Shown here in pieces: positions 1-13,921 of a DNA stretch of 64,000 nucleotides (its first letter is position 1; every line of letters starts with the position of its first letter). The notes below the pieces were generated by a model that saw only the letters and a program-made list of their open reading frames with translations, was not told the DNA's origin and searched no databases. The stretch is from Limanda limanda (Eukaryota; Chordata; Actinopteri; Pleuronectiformes; Pleuronectidae): the NCBI RefSeq assembly GCF_963576545.1, contig NC_083646.1, positions 27,347,027 through 27,411,026 on the forward strand, in the 5' to 3' direction. A program made the translations under genes and the position numbers.

Positions 1-54
1 GTCATGCCATTAGCCCGTTAGCACACAAACCACTTCTTTCCATAACTCCACTCA

Positions 55-3484
<3,430 letters not shown>

Positions 3485-3599
3485 CTTGTAGGATTTAAAA
3501 CAATCTAATCTAAGACAGTGCACAGCTGAGACACAGGGTTTCTAGGCTGGTAAAAAAAAGGGTTCGGGCTAATTAAATCATCAATAAATATTCTTCATT

Positions 3600-5973
3600 A
3601 GTTTCTCAGGTTCTGCACAACAGAAGCCGGCCCTAAACAAAGAGTCACCTTTGGAAACTCATCATAACTTGATCTCAGTCAGAGGGATGATGTTACTGCT
3701 GCAGCTGAATCATTTATGCTAATGAGAAGCTCAACCCGCAAATCAGGAGCGACGCGGTGGTGAGCAGAGCTCACGCTATCCTCCGATTGGCCAACCGCGC
3801 CGGCGAAGGGCCAACCCCTCGGCCGCTGTTTGGACAGCGGGCATGGAGGATGGTAGTATGATGTGATGTCAGGGGAAAGGTGCGAGTTTCATTTATTTAA
3901 CAGCAGAGAGGGGACCTGGAGGAAAGATGGCTCATGTCTGACAGGATGATCACTCTGGAGCGTAAAACGCGCATGCCATATATCCTATAGCTGCTCTCGT
4001 GTACCATCTGAAGCAGAGATGACAAGCTGTTACCATAGTTCCAAAAGTTGTGCATACTGAAATAATCTCACTTATTCTATAAAACACATCACAATAACAC
4101 ACATTTTAGCATTAGATTGTTGTTCTGCCAAATAGATATTCTGTATTTGTAGCAAAAGGAAGTGTTACATCAGGTTTATTTTACTCATGGTATCCAGAAA
4201 AAGGCTCAGAGTGAGACCTCTCTCCAGTGTTCAGAGCTCTGAACAGACCATGTGTCCTTATGTGGTACCATGCTGCTTCAAATACTCAAGAGTTAGCTGA
4301 ATTATTCATCAGGAGGCAAACATGCAAACAAAGTCTGGCACATCAGGTCAATCTGACAGGTCGAGAAACTGGGCTGAAAGAATTTTACCCAAACCATCTA
4401 TTTTTCTCCCCAGATAAAAAACTTCAACCACTTTTAACGTTGACTAGGAGAATATTTCAAATTAGACAAGAAAAAGAAGAAAGTATAAGAATTGCAGTTA
4501 GAAAACAAATAAATACAGGAACTAACCATACCTTCATTTTAAAAAAATGTTTAGACAGCCAAACAGACAAGACTGGTATCCTGGAGATGGACAGAATAAA
4601 CTACAGAATTAAAAAAGACCCCCAAAACAGAGAGGATGGAGTAAATAGGGTATTTAATACATAATTAAACAACACATTTCAATTACATGTGGCTAAGTTT
4701 TTCTTTCTTTTCTCACTTTCTTTTTTTATCAGTTTTAGTTCAAGCAAAAATGTGTCTTAATAGTTGTTAATATGATGCAATGCAAATAAGATACTTTTTT
4801 TTATAGTGTGTTCAGTATCAAGGATGTAAACTGTTGAGATATCTATGTTTTGTTCCCTATCTTATGAATATATTTTACTATATTTTACCTACATTTATAT
4901 CCTGTGAATCAATATTAGCTGTGTAGTCTATAGAATTAACAATATAACAACTGTTTCCTTCATCTGGAGTGATGTATAACTTCTGGACTCAGGTACAGGG
5001 TCAAACACAGAGCGCAACCTTCTGAGTGTCAATCTGACTGCAAAGTACAGCTTGGAGAGAAGTGTGAGAAGTAAATTCATCTTGAGATTTGAGATAATGA
5101 AAGCACGGATTCTCAGGAAGGAGAGAGGACGTGACAGGACTAACACAATGAACCCTTTTCATGAATTATTATGAGAAAAAGATATTAAATCCTCCTCTAA
5201 AGTCTAATCTACTGGGTCTCTCCACTGTGAAAAACTCCCTGTTTGATAAGGGCACAATGGTGGGAGACACCTGGTGGAGTGGACCTTCTCTCACAGAGAT
5301 ATGCTTGCAAAAAACTGCACTTTGAGAGACAGTACACATCTGGCCAATTGCTGAGTGCCCTCAAGAAAAGAACCGCCTCTGTGTTGCACTCTGTGTTTTT
5401 TACAAATACTATGGACTTGGGAAAAGTGGGGGCTTTCTCCTCGACATGATCCAGTGACCTGGTGACGTGTCCGGAAGAACCCTTGAACACTGAACTTGTC
5501 TAAATTATTAACCTTTCCCACTTGAACCTCGAATCAACGAACACGCTGTCTGGTCTAGAAGGGACCGGGCTCAACAAAACCTATAACGTTCAGGCTGTTG
5601 ATGCATTTCAACAGTGAGATGTTTCAACATTAGTCAATAGTTAATATGACTACAGCCTTGTTACTTCATTGGTCAGGTGTCATTTAATATTACTAGTGTT
5701 ATAGTTTGAATAACATATTAAAAATGGTATATTGAGTTAGTCCATTAGTCAGACTGTCTGAATCATTACCGTATCAGATTCAACTACACACAGTGTTAGT
5801 TGGTGAAATATCTGCATGTATTCAGTAGAATAACCATTAATCCAAGTGGGATGAATCATATCCTCTACATTTTAAACTGTGTGTTTGATCTGCTCTACAG
5901 AGTTTCATCACCAAGCCATGGGTAGCACAGCTTATATTTCAGGTCAAAGGTCACACAGGAGGGTCGATTTTTT
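3600..5973. other. Intergenic stretch between sqle and the xylose isomerase gene
   Basis: Apart from the sqle promoter region I recognise no gene here. A 145-codon open frame on the plus strand (4227-4664) has no known domain, A-rich low-complexity composition and no visible splice context, so it is not called. The rest is AT-rich, non-coding sequence. Confidence 0.4.
3700..3860 (-). promoter_or_regulatory. Likely sqle promoter region
   Basis: This GC-richer block lies 220-380 bases upstream of the sqle start codon. It contains an inverted CCAAT box (ATTGG, 3784-3788) and a GC-rich stretch (CCGCGCCGGCG). NF-Y sites of this type commonly accompany SREBP sites in sterol genes. I see no perfect sterol response element, so regulation by SREBP is inferred from the family only. 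Confidence 0.4.
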
Positions 5974-6318
5974 TTAAATGTAGTGATTAAAGATGGATTC
6001 ATATTTTTCTTGCTTCCCTGATGTGACTCTGGGTTCACCGTTCTGCTTGATGAAGGCCTGAAATAATAAACGACAGAACATTTTTTATTATGTCATGCTA
6101 TTTTCTCTTCCATATTTATGAATCTACACCTCCACTGATCAAAATGGAAGAGATAAAAAGAGAAGTGGAAGCAGGTGTTTAAGTTGCATAAGATAAAATT
6201 ATTTTTATTTGACAAATTTATACAAAAAACAAGGCTGTTATATTATAAATATTTAGTATCATCCTCACTGAGGAGCTCAGGTGGAGTCTTACCTCCATCT
6301 CCTCTAAGGTGGCAGAAC

Positions 6319-6947
6319 TAGGGATGGGTATCGTTTGGTTTTTATCCGATACCGGTTCCTAACCGATACTTTTAAAACGATACCGGTGCCTAAACGGTGC
6401 CTGAACCGATACTTTTTTCAAAAAAGTGCACAAAACGATGCTTGACTAAGAAAGGCTTTTTTATTGCCAAATATATTAACTGTTTAAGGTAGATTATAAA
6501 TATAAATAAATACAAAACCCTTTTTAACTTAAAACTATGAATAACATACGAACTGTTAACAAAAGTTTACACTATACTTAAATAAATAAAAATAAATACA
6601 AAACACACACACTCTGACTCGTGACTCTGACTTCGGTGCCTGAGCCAAATGAAGACTGAGGGTCGCTTTCCCGTCACGCGGAGACCCCCGTGTCTCCGCG
6701 GCAGGGGCTGTCGCAGGGGGGCTTCGGCCCCCCGCCTTCGCCCCCCCAAATGCAGACGCTTTTATGAAACATTTCTCGGCGTGGTCTTCGCTCCTCCCGC
6801 CCTGAGCCTTTCCAAGCCGACCCGGAGCCGGTCGTGGCGCACCGCCACGGAGGAAATGCGCACGGCGGGGGAGGGGCAGCCAGCGCCGGGGAGAGGTCTC
6901 ACGAGGAGATCCCCCCCCCTGGAACCGGTTCTCAGTACCCAACCCTA
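6319..6947. mobile_element. Non-autonomous hAT element inside a xylose isomerase coding exon
   Basis: The element starts TAGGGATGGGTA and ends TACCCAACCCTA, near-perfect terminal inverted repeats of hAT type. It is flanked by an 8-bp target duplication GGCAGAAC (6311-6318 and 6948-6955), the hAT signature. It is 629 bp long with no transposase frame. Removing the element and one duplication restores an open 75-bp xylose isomerase exon encoding ERYSSFNQG...GSATLEEME. Confidence 0.9.
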
Positions 6948-7617
6948 GGCAGAACCATCCTCCACTTTCTGACCAAGACCCTGATTGAAGCTCGAGTATC
7001 GCTCCTGTTCAAATTAGACATAAAGAGAAAACTGTTGACAAGAACTCAAATCGAGTGATATACAGTAGATTTAAAGTTGCTGCTGCACACGTACCTTCAC
7101 CATACCAGTGATAATTCCATCCTCAATGATGCGAACAGTGTTCCTGAGTCCTCTTGCAAAGGTGTCCATGGCTCCAATGTGAGCTATGAACAGGTCTTCC
7201 AGGTCTGTGGACTCTCTGCGCACCTTAGCATCAAAGTTGAGGCCTCCTGGCTGCAGACCACCTTGTTCAATGATGGTCTGAAACAGATTAGACCCCAGAG
7301 TGAAACTGATCTCTGTTCAATCGTGCTCTCACCTAAACCTATCATTTACGGATGACAAAGTACTGCTAGAATAAAAAACTGTAAGTAAAGGAGTGAAGCC
7401 CAAGTGCCTTGATCACCACCTGGTGGCTTGCTGCAGTATAGGTCATAAATCCCACCTTCTCTATGTTAGTGGATTGGATGTGAGCAATATCAACAAGTTT
7501 TTTTTCTCAGTGATGGTTTCTGTCATTTGAGGTTGTTCTTATCACATTTATTTATGTTCAAGTTCTTTAGTTTTCCAGGAAGTTTGGTTTTGAAGTAGTT
7601 ATTTGTTGCTATAAAAA

Positions 7618-7690
7618 CTAGGGATGCACCGATCAATCAGCCAGTGACCGGTGGACAAACATTCTGTTGCTAAGCACGAAGAAGGGTTAG
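7618..7690. mobile_element. Possible solitary hAT-type end
   Basis: TAGGGATGCACCGATCA resembles the terminus of hAT/Charlie-like elements. I could not find the matching opposite end nearby, so this may be a truncated relic inside an intron of the xylose isomerase gene. Confidence 0.3.
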
Positions 7691-9009
7691 AGTTAGAGGG
7701 ATCTTGTTAGACTCTCTTTAACATTGTTTACTTATTGATTTATTTAATTTCAAAGAGGGCAGATATTTCGAACTAAATAACTCCACTGTCACCAAGTGTT
7801 TGTGAGAACTGTTTGGTTTCTCTGCTATTTGTAAAGTCCTGACCGTACAATGTAAAGTGCTTTTAGGTAATGTATCTTGTGATTTGGCGACATACAAATA
7901 AAAGTAAATTAAAATTTTTTAACCACATGTGCAAATAGGCAACCGTTTTTTAACACGTTATATCAGCTTTATTAGGGTTTTGGTGTGTCAGTTGTATTTC
8001 CAGCTCCTCCTATTGCCCCAGAGTGGCAAAAAATCTTAATCATGTTAAAGCTAAAGCTAATTTCAACAGTGTTAAGACACTGCAACCCTCAGGGACACCA
8101 ACAGCAGAAAACTTCTGTTTTCAAACTAACACTCACCTTCATGACCAAGGTGGTGTTCATGATGTCCATGGGGAACTGATCTGTGTCCCACCCCAGGTCT
8201 GGAGAGCCAGTGTTTGCGTCAACCGAACCCAGCATGCCAAACCTGTGCAAAGCAAGCAGAGCCAGGATGACACAGAACATTTGGCATATGTCAGAGTAAA
8301 GCTGTCATAAAATTAAGATGCTGAGAGTGTGTTCTCTCAGACGTTAAGTCATATTTCTGTGAGTTGTGAAGGTGTCTCACGCAGAAGCCATGACAATGTC
8401 ATGTTCGTAGGAGTGTCCTGCAAGGGTGGTGTGGTTGGGCTCAATATTATATAACTTGAAGTGACTCTCCAGACCATAGTGCTTCAGGAATCCTATAACA
8501 CTCATGGCATCTGATGAAGGAAACAGTAACATGTGAAATCAGTAAGGTTTGTTATGTTTAAAAACATTTGTTCTGTTTTCATTTCGTTTTTTGGGGGGGA
8601 GGGGAGCGCGCTTACCATAATCATACTGGTGTTTGCAAGGCTCCTTGGGCTTTGGTTCAATTAGAAACTGACACTTTAACCCAATGTGCTCCTTGTACTC
8701 TGGTGAGAGAAAACCCAGACATGAAGCTGTGACACACACCGACACCCCGACCACAACCCAGACCTGGAATCAGCTCTACACTCGTGGCAACACTTACTAA
8801 CAGCCATTTTGAAGAAGTTGGCCATGTGCTTCAGCTCAGTAGCAACATCCGTATTGTGGATGGAAAGAAAACCTTCTCTTCCTCCCCAGAACACTGAGAA
8901 GACAAATGATGGATTAGGAATTTTCTGAGGATCATGTCAATATTTTCACATTTAGACAATTTGTTTCCGACTACATGATTTTGTATTATTTTTATTTTAT
9001 ATAAGGTCT

Positions 9010-9480
9010 CCCTGACAACACCACTGAAATCAAATAATTGCATCTCTGAGTGACAACTGGTCAAAAGCTGAATAAATTCCCTTGAGATAGTCTTGAGATA
9101 CTGTATCCCATTCAAGAAGGGAAAAACATGTTTTGTGAGGCCACAGTGACTTTGCCCTTTGACCCCAAACTGTAATCAGTTAATAAGTGAGTCAAAGTGA
9201 GCATCTGTGCCAAATGTGAAAGAATTCCCCTGAATGTTCCTGAAATATCACATTCACCAGAATAAACACCTTTTGAAAGGTCACAATGAGCCGGACCATG
9301 GAAATTTTAAACAGGTCATCCATAAGATCAAGTTAATGTTTTCACCAGATGTAATTAAATACATCTCATTTAGAATAACCTGGGGTCACGCGTTCTAGAG
9401 ATATCGCATTCACAAGAATGGGACGGAAAGAACCTGAAAACATAAAGCCTCTGGCCTCTTTGCCGGTGCAGAGGCATAAA
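9010..9480. repeat. Dispersed interspersed repeat, related copy at 55440-55620
   Basis: This intronic block contains 'gaggccacagtgactttgcc', 'agatatcgcattcacaagaa' and 'gacggaaagaacctgaaaac'. A second related block at 55440-55620 has 'gtcactgtgaccttgatct', 'gagatatcatgttcacaaga' and 'ggacaacctgaaaacac'. Both are copies of a moderately diverged repeat common in fish introns. I see no coding potential or clear ends. Confidence 0.5.
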
Positions 9481-10077
9481 ACTTCACAATCAAGTCCCTC
9501 TTACCAAAATTCTCTGCACCAAGCTTCTTGGCAATATCCAGTCCCTTCTTCACCTGAGCCCCAGCGTAGGCCAGAACATGACAGTCAGGGTTGGTGGCTG
9601 CACCGTTCATATACCTGCCGCATGAAGATCACATAGGAAACATATAATGATGGTTTTCATTAAGTAACATCATCCCCTGCTAAAACATAGCTTAATGAGG
9701 ACCGCTTGTAGTGCTACAGATCTGACCTTGGGTGGGCAAAGAGGTTGCAAGTGACCCAGAGCACCTTGACTCCAGTCTGGTTCTGCAGCTGGAGGGCCAT
9801 GTCTGTGATTTCATCCAGATTCCTGTTGGACTCCTCCAGAGTGGTAGCCTGGGTGCCAGACGAATTTAGCCCCGCCCACAACATTTGTTGTTCGGGAAGT
9901 TCGGTCTGGAGTCGCTCCGTTGGGGAGAAACTATGCTCGTACAGAAGCTGTACGGACCAATCAAATCGTCAGGGCGGGCTTTATACGATGATTGACAGAT
10001 GATCTATAGTGACGTAGTCAACCACGTCAGCAAAGAGCGCTGCCTGCCGCTGGAGAGCTGAGACATATTTAGATATA

Positions 10078-11684
10078 CAGGACTGTCTCAGAAAATTAGA
10101 ATATTGTGATAAAGTTCTTTATTTTCTGTAATGCAATTAAAAAAACAAAAATGTCATGCATTCTGGATTCATTACAAATCAACTGAAATATTGCAAGCCT
10201 TTTATTCTTTTAATATTGCTGATTATGGCTTACAGCTTAAGAAAACTCAAATATCCTATCTCTAAATATTAGAATATCATGAAAAAGTATACTAGTAGGG
10301 TATTCAACTAATCACTTGAATCGTCTAATTAACTCGAAACACCTGCAAGGGTTTCCTGAGCCTTGAAAAACACTCAGCTTGGTTCAGTAAACTAAATCAC
10401 AAGTATGGGGAAGACTGCTGATCTGACTGCTGTCCAGAGGACCATCATTGACACCCTCCATCAGGAGGGTAAGACACAAAAAGAAATTTCTCAAAGAGCA
10501 AGCTGTTCACAGAGTGCAGTTTCAAAGCACATCCACAAAAAGTCTGTTGGAAGGGGGAAATGTGGCAGGAAACGCTGCACAACCAAGAGAGATGACCGCA
10601 GCCTTAACCGCATTGTGAAGAAGGGTCGCTTCCAGAATTTGGGGGAGCATCAAAGACAGTGGACTGAAGCTGGAGTCCAGGTATCAAAAGCCACTGTTCA
10701 CAGACGTGTCCGGGAAATGGGCTACAATAGCCGTATTCCCATGGTCAAGCCACTTCTGAACTCAAGACAACGGAAGAAGCGTCTGACTTGGGCTATGGAA
10801 AAGAAGCACTGGGCAGTTGCAGAGTGGTCCAAAGTCCTCTTTTCAGACGAAAGCAAGTGTTGTATTTCATTTGGAAGTCAAGGCGCCAGAGTCTGGAGAA
10901 AGGCTGGAGAGGAGCAAAATCCAAGTTGCTTGAAATCCAGTGTGAAGTTCCCACAGTCAGTGATGGTTTGGGGAGCCATGTCAGCTGCTGGTGTTGGTCC
11001 ACTGTGTTTCATCAAGTCCAGAGTAAATGCAGCTGTGTACCAAGAGATTTTAGAGCACTACATGCTTCCGTCTGCTGAAAAGCTCTATGGAGATGAGGAT
11101 TTCATTTTCCAGCATGATCTGGCACCTGCCCACAGTGCCAAAACCACCAGTAACTGGTGTACTGACCATGGCATTACTGTCCTCGATTGGCCTGCCAATT
11201 CCCCTGACCTGAACCCCATAGAGAATTTGTGGGGTATTATGAAGAAGAAGCTGAAAGACACCAGACCCAACAATGCAAATGAGCTAAAGGCCGCTGTTGA
11301 AGCATCCTGGGCATCCATAAACCCTAAGCAATGCCACAGGCTGATTGCCTCCATGCCCCGCCGCATTGATGCAGTAATCCGTGCAAAAGGATTCCCAACC
11401 AAGTACTGAGTGCATTAATGGACATTTTCAAATGTTTGATTTTGTTTTGCTGTTATAAATCTTTTTTTTACTTGGTCTGAGGAAATATTCTAATTTTTTG
11501 AGATAGGATTTTTGAGTTTTCTTAAGCTGTAAGCCATAATCAGCAATATTAAAAGAATAAAAGGCTTGCAATATTTCAGTTGATTTGTAATGAATCCAGA
11601 ATGCATGACATTTTTGTTTTTTTAATTGCATTACAGAAAATAAAGAACTTTATCACAATATTCTAATTTTCTGAGACAGTCCTG
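10078..11684 (+). mobile_element. Tc1-like DNA transposon, apparently full length
   Basis: The element is 1607 bp, starts CAGGACTGTCTCAGAAAATT and ends with the reverse complement, with long inverted repeats of about 200 bp (10078-10290 and 11475-11684). TA duplications flank it (10076-10077 and 11685-11686). The sister copy of the host element (near 19725) shows the empty site with a single TA, confirming the boundaries exactly. It carries an intact transposase frame, so it may be young. Confidence 0.95.
10405..11409 (+). CDS. Tc1/mariner transposase, 334 aa
   Basis: This cut-and-paste transposase inserts at TA dinucleotides. The N-terminal two-thirds of residues 1-115 form paired helix-turn-helix DNA-binding regions (for example KTQKEISQRASCSQSAVSKH). 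The catalytic DD34E triad is visible as FSDES, then QHDLAPAH, then NPIENLW. Between these lie WSKVLFSDESK and VMVWGAMS, typical of Tc1. The length matches the usual 330-345 residues, and there is no internal stop or frameshift. The ATG at 10405 follows the left inverted repeat by about 115 bases. It sits inside the 9-bp-duplication element at 9845-12508. Intact coding sequence and long, well-preserved ends suggest recent activity. Confidence 0.95.
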   Translation: MGKTADLTAVQRTIIDTLHQEGKTQKEISQRASCSQSAVSKHIHKKSVGRGKCGRKRCTTKRDDRSLNRIVKKGRFQNLGEHQRQWTEAGVQVSKATVHRRVREMGYNSRIPMVKPLLNSRQRKKRLTWAMEKKHWAVAEWSKVLFSDESKCCISFGSQGARVWRKAGEEQNPSCLKSSVKFPQSVMVWGAMSAAGVGPLCFIKSRVNAAVYQEILEHYMLPSAEKLYGDEDFIFQHDLAPAHSAKTTSNWCTDHGITVLDWPANSPDLNPIENLWGIMKKKLKDTRPNNANELKAAVEASWASINPKQCHRLIASMPRRIDAVIRAKGFPTKY

Positions 11685-11759
11685 TATATAGTGTTTATAT
11701 CTATGAGCTGAGATGTGTCGATGCTGCCATCGAGTCTGTTTCAGAGACATCGACAGCGC

Positions 11760-11880
11760 ATTCATTTTGAAAGAGGAACAGAGAAACGCGATCAAGGCAT
11801 ATGTAGATCGAACAGATGTTTTTGCCGTCCTCCTACGGGATTCATAAAAAGTTTAATTTATCAGCTGGCCCCGATGCTGC
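11760..11880 (+). pseudogene. RecQ-helicase-like fragment in copy 1 of the 9-bp-duplication element
   Basis: Read across one frameshift, the segment gives LKEEQRNAIKAYVDRTDVFA and then PTGFIKSLIYQLAP. This matches the region around helicase motif I (PTGxGKSLIYQ) of RecQ-like helicases, with the Walker A glycine replaced by Ile. It is only about 40 codons long, so it cannot be functional as a helicase. The same segment is present on the minus strand of copy 2 (13262-13375). It could be a captured host fragment or a relic of a helicase encoded by an autonomous relative. Confidence 0.7.
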
Positions 11881-12043
11881 AGCCACACAAGCAGTAATAT
11901 AAATAAAAAGAGAGTGTGTGGGGGGGGGGGCGTGCTACGCTCCTCAGCACATATGAGACAAAAAACACACATGTTGGGACGCTGTTAATGTTGGAGCAAC
12001 AAGGAAGTGTATGCTTGAAAAAAACGATTAGCTGGCGTTTCTC

Positions 12044-12259
12044 CTCGCTGATCTCCTGCAGAGCCATGACAGCGGAGCTCTGCAGCGCAGCTTGCGGATC
12101 AGCAGCTCCGTAGAGTTCTGGTAGCGACGGATCTCTCTCAGAGCCACCGCGACCGGTCGCGGTGGGGCTTCTTCACGCCGCCGCCGGCCGGGGCTCTCAC
12201 AAGAAGCCCTGGTCTCCAGCTGCTTCCTGGGGGCTTTGCCTCCGGTGGAGATACGAGCG
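12044..12259 (-). pseudogene. Histone H3-like fragment in copy 1
   Basis: The minus strand reads like a histone H3 gene at the nucleotide level: [11 protein letters not shown], then a 'ggcggcgtgaagaagcccca' block matching GGVKKPH, then 'gagagatccgtcgctaccag' matching REIRRYQ, then 'ctgctgatccgcaagctg' matching LLIRKL, then SAVMALQE. The stretch for about H3 residues 65-84 is deleted. Small indels shift the frame several times, so no histone could be made. It is a transposon-borne copy of H3 sequence, shared with copy 2. Confidence 0.85.
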
Positions 12260-12854
12260 GCATTTGCAGCATTTCCATTGATTTATTTATAGAGTGAACA
12301 AACTCGTGAAACAGACAACTAACAACTATGCGTCGCTTGACATACGTCACATACTACGTTGCTCTGATTGGTTGTTCGCTCAATCCAATTGAGCGAAGAG
12401 GCACTTGGTTTCCTGGTTCCGTTGAAACACGCCCCATAATCACAGCCCAATGGAGCGGTCTCAGACTCATATTCTGACTAGAATAATGAGTATGACAACG
12501 TCAGGCTACCAGAGTGGAGCTCTCAGGGGCCATGTCTCTGTAGGAAACAGGACAAGCTGTGGATTTTGATCAAAACAAAAAATGCCTTTTAATACTATTT
12601 AATGCTAGCCTGACGTTGTCATACTCATTATTCTAGTCAGAATATGAGTCTGAGACCGCTCCATTGGGCTGTGATTATGGGGCGTGTTTCAACGGAACCA
12701 GGAAACCAAGTGCCTCTTCGCTCAATTGGATAGACCTACAACCAATCAGAGCAACGTAGTATGTGACGTATGTCAAGCGACGCATAGTTGTTAGTTGTCT
12801 GTTTCACGAGTTTGTTCACTCTATAAATAAATCAATGGAAATGCTGCAAATGCC

Positions 12855-13095
12855 GCTCGTATCTCCACCGGAGGCAAAGCCCCCAGGAAGCAGCTGGAGA
12901 CCAGGGCTTCTTGTGAGAGCCCCGGCCGGCGGCGGCGTGAAGAAGCCCCACCGCTACCGGGACCCGGGACCTTCCCGGTCCCGGTCGCGAGGCTCTGAGA
13001 GAGATCCGTCGCTACCAGAACTCTACGGAGCTGCTGATCCGCAAGCTGCGCTGCAGAGCTCCGCTGTCATGGCTCTGCAGGAGATCAGCGAGGAG
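12855..13095 (+). pseudogene. Histone H3-like fragment in copy 2
   Basis: The nucleotide sequence follows a histone H3 gene from about residue 7 to 97 (numbering without Met): 'cgtatctccaccggaggcaa' (R-STGGK), 'aggaagcagctg' (RKQL), 'ggcgtgaagaagcccca' (GVKKPH), 'gagagatccgtcgctaccag' (REIRRYQ), 'gctgctgatccgcaagctgc' (LLIRKL), then 'agctccgctgtcatggctct' (SSAVMAL). About 60 bases for residues 65-84 are missing. An extra GC-rich 'gacccgggaccttcccgg' palindromic insertion is present where H3 has PGTV, absent from copy 1. A 174-codon open frame (12763-13287) runs across the segment but mostly in a non-histone frame, so it is not called as a protein. Confidence 0.85.
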
Positions 13096-13261
13096 AAACG
13101 GCAGCTAATCGTTTTTTTCAAGCATACACTTCCTTGTTGCTCCAACATTAACAGCGTCCGAACATGTGTGTTTTTTGTCTCATATGTGCTGAGGAGCGTA
13201 GCGCCCCCCCACCACTCTCTTTTTATTTATATTACTGCTTGTGTGGCTGCAGCATCGGGGC

Positions 13262-13375
13262 CAGCTGATAAATTAAACTTTTTATGAATCCCGTAGGAGG
13301 ACGGCAAAAACATCTGTTCGATCTACATATGCCTTGATCGCGTTTCTCTGTTCCTCTTTCAAAATGAATGCGCTG
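13262..13375 (-). pseudogene. RecQ-helicase-like fragment in copy 2
   Basis: This is the reverse-complement counterpart of 11760-11880. The DIRS insertion begins immediately beyond its upstream edge, inside 'ctgtcgatgtctctg'. It has the same features and the same PTGFIKS-type motif I variant as copy 1, showing the fragment was already degraded before the two copies diverged. Confidence 0.65.
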
Positions 13376-13398
13376 TCGATCTATTTCGACCTCCCTCA

Positions 13399-13540
13399 GA
13401 CCGTCACCACGGTCTTAACACGAATGATGTCCTCATCTCCCTATCCTCGAGACCAAATATCAACAATGTCACGTGAGTGACCTTAAGGGGGCTGGGCTCA
13501 CCGCCCATAAAGCTCCCCGGTGAGCGCGGCCGCCTCCTCT
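13399..13540 (+). repeat. DIRS left inverted terminal repeat
   Basis: This runs from GACCGTCACCACGGTC through GTCACGTGAGTGACC to GCGGCCGCCTCCTC. Its reverse complement occurs at 19481-19621 with almost no differences. The outermost 18 bases (13381-13398) are not shared with the right end, as expected in DIRS elements. Confidence 0.92.
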
Positions 13541-13921
13541 TTTCTTCACTCGCCTCATCCGAGACCGACAGGTAAGTAAGATATTTTGGGACTCCACTTT
13601 TATCAATCCGACACTTTTGTGCAGGCGCCTTGTGTCCCTGAGGATTGTTTGTGGTTTTCCCCTTCTCTAAAAGTGAGGCAGAGGGCTACACTGCATGTGT
13701 TAAGCTCTGCTCTTTGTTTCAGGCAGCTTAATTAGCTGCACCTGGCACTAACTACTCATGTTCACAGCTTTGGGTAAGTATTGTTTATCTCGTGCTGTTT
13801 GTGTCCATACAGAGTTTGTTCTCTTACAGGAGTGAGTAGAAAAGTTGGGAAGCTTAATCAATAAATAATCTATCCCTTAAAACTGATTTGGATCGGGGGT
13901 GCCCCCCCCCCTCCTCACCCG

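Larger units (their letters stand above)
9845..12508. mobile_element. DNA element with 9-bp target duplication, copy 1 (carries H3-like and RecQ-like segments; hosts a Tc1)
   Basis: The element begins TAGCCTGGGTGCCAGACGAA and ends with GACAACGTCAGGCTA, giving short 7-bp terminal inverted repeats (TAGCCTG/CAGGCTA). It is flanked by CCAGAGTGG at 9836-9844 and 12509-12517, a perfect 9-bp target duplication made from xylose isomerase exon sequence. Without the internal Tc1 (10078-11684) it is about 1.06 kb. It holds a RecQ-helicase-like segment (11760-11880, plus) and a histone H3-like segment (12044-12259, minus). A 9-bp duplication is more typical of Mutator-like elements than of hAT (8 bp), but the short ends do not prove a superfamily. 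No transposase is encoded, so it is non-autonomous. Confidence 0.88.

Noticed and set aside
4227..4664. 145-codon plus-strand open frame near the sqle promoter
   Set aside because: No recognisable domain, low-complexity Lys/Gln-rich composition, no splice or promoter context. It looks like chance in AT-rich DNA.
9845..12508. Assigning the 9-bp-duplication elements to hAT
   Set aside because: hAT makes 8-bp duplications and typical TAGGG/CAGGG ends. Both copies here have clean 9-bp duplications and TAGCCTG ends.
12763..13287. 174-codon frame across the H3-like segment as a real protein
   Set aside because: The histone similarity is at nucleotide level and moves between frames. The open frame mostly reads a non-histone frame and the equivalent frame in copy 1 is broken.
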